From: Paraburkholderia sp. CNPSo 3274
GTDB lineage: Bacteria > Pseudomonadota > Gammaproteobacteria > Burkholderiales > Burkholderiaceae
Reading direction: 5' to 3'
NCBI RefSeq assembly: GCF_024206475.1
Contig: NZ_JAMBPR010000039.1
Coordinates: 21,843 to 85,842 of the forward strand
Length of the DNA: 64,000 nt
Shown here: positions 60,078 through 64,000 of the stretch, piece after piece
Layout: each line of letters starts with the position of its first letter
Position numbering within the stretch: position 1 is the first letter of the stretch
Made by a program: the position numbers and the translations under genes
Notes under the pieces: model-generated
What the model was told of the DNA's origin: nothing
Databases searched by the model: none
What the model saw: only the letters and a program-made list of their open reading frames with translations

Positions 60078-61175
60078 TTAGAACTTCGCGCGCAGGCCCA
60101 CGCCGTAGGTCTGGCCGCTCGACATGTTGTCGAAGTGGTCGTACATATAAGCGGCGTAGACGTCGGTGCGCTTGGAGAGCGGGTAGTCGTAGCCGATGGC
60201 CGCCGTCTGGCGCGTCTGGTTCAGGCCGCCGCCGTTGCGCGAGTACGCATACGACGCCATGACCGTGCCCGGGCCAGCCGGGACCGTCACGCCGCCCTGG
60301 GCGGTGTTGACGTGCCAGCTGCCCACCTGCTGCCAGTTCGCCGTGTACATGTACTGGCCGAAGAATTTTACGTACTTGAGGTCGTACGAGAGGCCGACTT
60401 GCGCCACGCCCTGGCTCTTCAGGCCGATGATGGTCGTGTCGCCGCTGACGATGCTGCCGATGTCGCCCGGCGTGTTGTTGAAGTTCACGTACTGGTAGAC
60501 AGCCGTGGCCGCGAACGGGCCGTGGAAATACAGGCCCTGCACGCTCCACTTCTTCGAGCCGTTCTGGCCGGCCTGGTTGCCGAACGCGTACATGGCCGAG
60601 CCCGAGAGGCCGTTGAAGTTAGGCGTCGAGTACTGCACGGCGTTGTTCCAGCCCGAGTCGCCCACCACGCCCTGGTCGGTCGTGTAGGTCGGGAACGTCG
60701 AGAGGCCGAGGTACACGTGGTACACCATCGGCGAGAAGGTGTACGAATCGATGAACGGGTTGAAGAGAATCGTCGAGACGAACAGTTGTGTCGTCAGGCG
60801 CCCCGCCGTGACCGTGCCGTACGGCGATTCGATGCCGACGTACGCATTGCGCGCGAAGAACGTGTCGCCCGCGAAGCGGCCGTACTGGCCGTTTTGCGCG
60901 CGGAAGAAGCTTTCCAGGGTGAAGATCGCCTTGTAGCCGCCGCCCAGATCTTCAGATCCCTTCATGCCCCAGTACGACGTGGACATGCCCCCGCCGCTCA
61001 CGTTCCAGGCGGTCTGGCCGCCCGGAAATTTTGTCGCCCCGACCCATTCGTCGACCTGCCCGTAGAGCTGGACGCTCGACTGCGCAAACGCCGACGACGA
61101 CGCGGCGGCAAGAACAGCGGCGAGCGCGCTCGCCTTCAGGGTGGTGCGCAGCGCACGGCTGACCGTTGTATTCAT
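60078..61175 (-). CDS. Gram-negative trimeric porin (OmpC/Opc type)
   Basis: A 365-residue beta-barrel porin of the kind abundant in Burkholderia. The signal peptide (SALAAVLAAASSSAFAQ) is followed by SSVQLYGQVDEWVGATKF. The L3-type region and many short aromatic-ended strands are visible (VSYDLKYVKFFGQY-like), and the last residue is Phe, required for outer-membrane insertion (GVGLRAKF). GGAGAACCC lies before ATG 61175. General diffusion of small solutes is expected. It is followed by a strong terminator and preceded by a 546-base gap. Confidence 0.95.
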   Translation of the reverse strand: MNTTVSRALRTTLKASALAAVLAAASSSAFAQSSVQLYGQVDEWVGATKFPGGQTAWNVSGGGMSTSYWGMKGSEDLGGGYKAIFTLESFFRAQNGQYGRFAGDTFFARNAYVGIESPYGTVTAGRLTTQLFVSTILFNPFIDSYTFSPMVYHVYLGLSTFPTYTTDQGVVGDSGWNNAVQYSTPNFNGLSGSAMYAFGNQAGQNGSKKWSVQGLYFHGPFAATAVYQYVNFNNTPGDIGSIVSGDTTIIGLKSQGVAQVGLSYDLKYVKFFGQYMYTANWQQVGSWHVNTAQGGVTVPAGPGTVMASYAYSRNGGGLNQTRQTAAIGYDYPLSKRTDVYAAYMYDHFDNMSSGQTYGVGLRAKF

Positions 61176-61721
61176 GGGTTCTCCAGTCTTTGTCAAAAAA
61201 GGGTGTCGGGCGGCTGAGGCGCTCGCGCAAAGCTTTGTTTTTTCGTCGTTCGCAGACGTGGCCGTTCTGGGCGGATCCATCTTTGCGGACCATTTTTATG
61301 ATCAAAAATAACCGGTGTTATTGCCGGTATATGGGGCGGATTAGATTGCCGTCGATAGAACCTTGTTTGCCGCTGTCGACGCCGCTTGCCGCTGCGCTGC
61401 GTCACTGCGAATCGCAGCCTGCCGGGCCGCGCCCAGCGGGGCGCTCCCGCACGCGTGGGGCTGCGAATGACGTGCCGCCGAAACGAAAGCGAGATTTGAG
61501 ACGAAAGGGTTCTGTATGACGAGGGATTTCCAAAAAAGTGTGGTATCCACGCGTCAGTTTTCTCTGCGTGGACGAACCCATCTTGTTTTGGACGTGTTTC
61601 GGCGGCGCTAGCAGATCAATGCCTGAAGCGAATCCCGAGGCGAATCAAATAAAGAAACCGGGAGAAAAACGGAGAAAGCGTGGGGGAGGGAAGAATGCGA
61701 AAGCGGGCCGTGAGGCGGCGC
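61176..61721. other. 546-base intergenic region upstream of the porin
   Basis: No gene recognised. The left part, just upstream of the porin, is A/T-rich (around 61290-61345) and contains CCGGT on both strands near 61312 and 61326, a possible operator. The remaining part is GC-rich and separates the porin from the Gly-rich protein gene end. No hairpin terminator for the latter was found. Confidence 0.55.
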
Positions 61722-62309
61722 TCAATTGCGGTAAGGCGAAGGCATGGGCGGACGCGGGACCTCGCCGCCGTTGCGCGGGAATGGCCGGTAGGTACCGCCG
61801 CGCTCCTCATTGTAGCGGGCGACGTCTTCGCGGATCGAGCCCGCGCGCACCGGCGAGTCGGCCGGCGGATGCGGCACCGGACGCGATTCCGCGCTCACGG
61901 GCGTGATGGGATTGCCGCGATAGCCGCCGCCGTAGCCGCCGAACGGCGTGCCATAGCTGTAGTCGCGATGGGGAGCCTGCTGCTGGACCTGACCTTGCCA
62001 CTGGTTCGGCGCACGATTGCCGCCGCGCTCATAGCGGCCGCCCTGGTCGGCCACGCGCATGGGCGAAGCGGCACCGGCGTAAGCGGCCGGGCCGCGGCCG
62101 CGCTCAGGGGCGCCGCGGTAGCCGCCGCCCAACGACATGCCACCGCGCGGCGCGGGCATCGAGTGCATGGCGGGCATGGAAGGCGCGCGCGCGAAGCCCC
62201 CGCCCCCGCCGTGCCCTGGAAAACCGGGCTGAGCATGGGCGAGCGCAACGAAGGCCGCTAATCCGGCCCCCAAGACCCACTGTCCCAGTTTTGACAACCC
62301 TGCGTGCAT
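61722..62309 (-). CDS. Secreted Gly/Arg/Pro-rich protein
   Basis: A 195-residue protein with an N-terminal signal (HAGLSKLGQWVLGAGLAAFV, LAHAQPG cleaved) and a low-complexity mature part rich in Gly, Pro, Arg and Tyr (GGGYRGAPERGRGPAAYAG, YSYGTPFGGYGGGYRG). No enzyme domain is apparent. Such proteins are usually annotated as peptide-binding or hypothetical in Burkholderia and could be disordered surface or periplasmic proteins. The ATG at 62309 has AGGTGAA upstream. A longer reading frame upstream exists but has no signal-peptide logic. Confidence 0.7.
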   Translation of the reverse strand: MHAGLSKLGQWVLGAGLAAFVALAHAQPGFPGHGGGGGFARAPSMPAMHSMPAPRGGMSLGGGYRGAPERGRGPAAYAGAASPMRVADQGGRYERGGNRAPNQWQGQVQQQAPHRDYSYGTPFGGYGGGYRGNPITPVSAESRPVPHPPADSPVRAGSIREDVARYNEERGGTYRPFPRNGGEVPRPPMPSPYRN

Positions 62310-62863
62310 GTGACGTTTCACCTGCCCGACGTTCGCGCTTTGGCAACCCGCCACTCGGGCCATGGCAGGCCAGTCCCGGGACGCTCGCCGCGCGAGCGCG
62401 TAACGATTGCCGCCACAACGGTCCGGGCGTCCTTGACGGTAATTTATGGGCGTGCTGAATGGGTGTCGAGCCAAAAGATGTTATGCCGCCCGAAGGGTTG
62501 TAACACCATGTTACTGCTGGGTTTTCTGGATCCAGACGGGGCCGCGGAAGGCCGTCCAGCAAGGCTCTGCGGGCTGGAGTGAGACCGGTTCGTTTTATGC
62601 TTGAGCAATGCCTGAACATCTGAAGAATGCGCGGAGTCCTGACGACTTTTGCGGCTCGGAATGCCCTTCGCACGTCAATGAGGAATCCGGCATAAAGGAG
62701 GCATCGATACCGGCGATACATTCGCATCCTTCATTAATCGATGCTTCAAATGAATTTGCTTTTTCAATCGGCTTGCGCCGACAATAGACGTCCCGATTCA
62801 CCCGTTGCACGCACATCGATCTGCGCGCAGCCAGGCGCCCAGGCGCGCACTTGAGATTGTCCG
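62310..62863. other. 554-base divergent region with two palindromes and a promoter
   Basis: No gene. It separates the leftward Gly-rich gene from the rightward BASS transporter gene. It contains GTAACA-CCA-TGTTAC (62500-62514), a perfect inverted repeat, and TTCATT-N13-AATGAA (62730-62754) just before a TTGCTT / GACAAT promoter (62756-62785). The palindromes may regulate one gene each. Short frames here lack ribosome sites. Confidence 0.5.
62756..62785 (+). promoter_or_regulatory. Promoter of the BASS-type transporter gene
   Basis: TTGCTT and GACAAT with an 18-base spacer, about 79 bases before the ATG at 62864. A TTCATT-N13-AATGAA dyad (62730-62754) abuts the -35 hexamer, a normal activator position. 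Confidence 0.4.
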
Positions 62864-63910
62864 ATGGCACGTCCGAAATTCCTGCCCGATAACTTCACCC
62901 TCTGCCTCGTCGGCACGGTGATTCTTGCGAGCCTGTTCCCGGTGCACGGCCAGGCCGCCACCGGTTTCAACTGGCTGACCAACGTGGCCGTCGGCCTGCT
63001 GTTCTTCCTGCACGGTGCCAAGCTCTCGCGCGAAGCGATCGTTGCCGGTGCGACGCACTGGCGCCTGCACATCGTCGTGCTGCTCAGCACCTTCGTGCTC
63101 TTTCCGGCGCTGGGCCTCGCGCTCAAACCCGTGCTTTCGCCGCTCGTCACCCCGGCGCTCTACGCGGGCGTGCTGTTCCTCTGCACGCTGCCTTCCACGG
63201 TGCAGTCGTCCATCGCGTTCACCTCGATTGCGCGCGGCAACGTGCCCGCCGCCGTTTGCAGCGCTTCAGCGTCGAGCCTGATCGGCATTTTCGTGACGCC
63301 CGCGCTCGTGAGCCTGATCGTCACGAACCAGAGCGCGAGCGGCGGCTCGGCCTGGCACACCGTGTGGAACATCGTGCTGCAGCTGCTCGTGCCGTTCGTG
63401 GCGGGCCAGTTGCTGCGCCCGGTGATCGGCCGCTGGATCGAGCGCAACAAGGGCGTGCTCAAGTTCGTCGATCAGGGCTCGATCCTGCTCGTGGTGTTCG
63501 GCGCGTTTTCCGAGGCCGTGAACGAAGGGCTCTGGCATCACATTCCGCTCACCGCGCTCGGCGGCCTGCTCGTGGTGAATGCCGTGCTGCTCGCGCTCGC
63601 GCTCGGCATCACGATATTCACGAGCAAGAAGCTCGGCTTCTCGCGCGCCGACCAGATCACCATCATTTTCTGCGGCTCGAAAAAGAGCCTCGCGGCCGGC
63701 GTGCCGATGGCGAAGGTCATCTTCGCCTCGAACGCCGTGGGCGCGGTCGTGCTGCCGCTCATGCTGTTCCACCAGATCCAGCTCATGGTGTGCGCGGCGC
63801 TCGCCCAGCGCTGGGGCGAGCGCGACATGAGCGCCGAACGCGCCGCCAGCGCGGGCGACGAATCGCGTGCCGGCGCAAGCGAGCGCACTGCTACGGCCGC
63901 GCGCCGCTGA
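62864..63910 (+). CDS. BASS (SBF-type) transporter, YfeH/SLC10A7-like
   Basis: A 348-residue inner-membrane protein with about nine or ten helices in the BASS fold, of the YfeH/solute carrier 10A7-like (SBF-like) group rather than bile acid carriers. Diagnostic stretches are GLLFFLHGAKLSREAIVAGA, LFLCTLPSTVQSSIAFTSIA (the ion-binding crossover) and FCGSKKSLAAGVPMAKVIF. The C-terminal 35 residues (ERDMSAERAASAGDESRAG) are cytoplasmic and polar. The ATG has weak upstream GA-rich bases. Substrate is unknown. The gene is preceded by a promoter and possible operator. Confidence 0.9.
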   Translation: MARPKFLPDNFTLCLVGTVILASLFPVHGQAATGFNWLTNVAVGLLFFLHGAKLSREAIVAGATHWRLHIVVLLSTFVLFPALGLALKPVLSPLVTPALYAGVLFLCTLPSTVQSSIAFTSIARGNVPAAVCSASASSLIGIFVTPALVSLIVTNQSASGGSAWHTVWNIVLQLLVPFVAGQLLRPVIGRWIERNKGVLKFVDQGSILLVVFGAFSEAVNEGLWHHIPLTALGGLLVVNAVLLALALGITIFTSKKLGFSRADQITIIFCGSKKSLAAGVPMAKVIFASNAVGAVVLPLMLFHQIQLMVCAALAQRWGERDMSAERAASAGDESRAGASERTATAARR

Positions 63911-64000
63911 GCGTCGTTCAATACGTCATTCGGGGCGGCGAGTCGTCGTCGCCCTGCTGTAGCAAACGCCGCGGCTAGCCCCCGGCGCCCCCCTCTTCCC
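63911..64000. other. Window end, no supported gene
   Basis: Ninety bases after the BASS transporter stop. The minus strand holds a short open stretch ending LLQQGDDDSPPRMTY that looks like a C-terminus, but a TAG lies 18 codons upstream in the same frame, so it is not annotated as a gene. Confidence 0.4.

Noticed and set aside
63940..64000. C-terminal-looking minus-strand stretch ending LLQQGDDDSPPRMTY
   Set aside because: A TAG lies 18 codons upstream in the same frame and the window ends there, so no gene can be supported.

Overview
The window is a continuous piece of a high-GC proteobacterial chromosome. Gene content and order point to the Burkholderiaceae, most like Paraburkholderia/Caballeronia/Burkholderia chromosome 1: lipB-lipA with dacA and ybeD-type genes nearby, a BTH_I0359-type DUF3567 protein, DUF1840, DUF2917, PhaM, DUF3141, a trimeric porin and a methionine synthase split into two genes. 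This assignment comes from recognising families, not from a database search. No rRNA, tRNA, insertion sequence, integrase, phage or CRISPR array was found. Genes are dense and base composition is even, so this is core genome with a few accessory genes.

Layout. 1-2.1 kb: C4-dicarboxylate uptake (dctA, start of a probable dctB) read leftward from a clear sigma-54 promoter with tandem upstream sites, next to the C-terminal remnant of an ABC permease. 2.1-8.2 kb: lipoate synthesis (lipB-lipA), a DUF2917 protein divergent from a GcvA-type LysR regulator, then a D-alanine carboxypeptidase / D-amino-acid aminotransferase / YbeD-type run whose reading frames overlap. 8.4-14.9 kb: a leftward run with an MCE-type lipid transporter (STAS-fused permease, ATPase, MlaD-type protein, PqiC-type lipoprotein), then VanZ-family, [2Fe-2S] ferredoxin and alpha/beta hydrolase genes. 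14.96-15.15 kb: a noncoding array of about eleven TGTGG units at 11-12 bp spacing, some close to DnaA boxes, between the transporter and birA. 15.2-17.2 kb: birA-coaX-small membrane protein. 17.3-25.7 kb: rfaE2, a ferritin-like protein, a patatin, PhaM, an enoyl-CoA hydratase, an amino-acid-type binding protein, and an FAH-family hydrolase divergent from an IclR regulator.

25.8-41 kb: DUF3108, an alpha/beta hydrolase, DUF3567 behind a sigma-32-like promoter, the split methionine synthase, argS, a SPOR protein, dsbA, a short-chain dehydrogenase, and an orphan peptide-binding protein. 41-48.5 kb: an orphan sulfate-binding protein, then a cluster that joins a FabI-type reductase and a large DUF3141 protein (PHA-synthase-like Cys-Asp-His triad and a histone-like tail) divergently to a phosphotransacylase and acetate kinase. 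With PhaM elsewhere in the window, this suggests a link between short-chain acyl-CoA metabolism and polyhydroxyalkanoate biology. 48.5-53.6 kb: a small hydrolase, ghrA, then a tightly packed run (HMG-CoA lyase, YbaK, DUF1289, MaoC, metallo-beta-lactamase). 53.7-64 kb: DUF445, a DMT exporter divergent from an Lrp regulator around an inverted repeat, a haloacetate-dehalogenase-type hydrolase, nitronate monooxygenase, a LysR regulator, a porin, a Gly-rich secreted protein and a BASS-type transporter.

The signals I consider most worth following are the phased TGTGG array, the DUF3141/phosphotransacylase/kinase/FabI cluster, the dctA sigma-54 control region with the adjacent gene remnant, and the sigma-32-like promoter of the DUF3567 gene.
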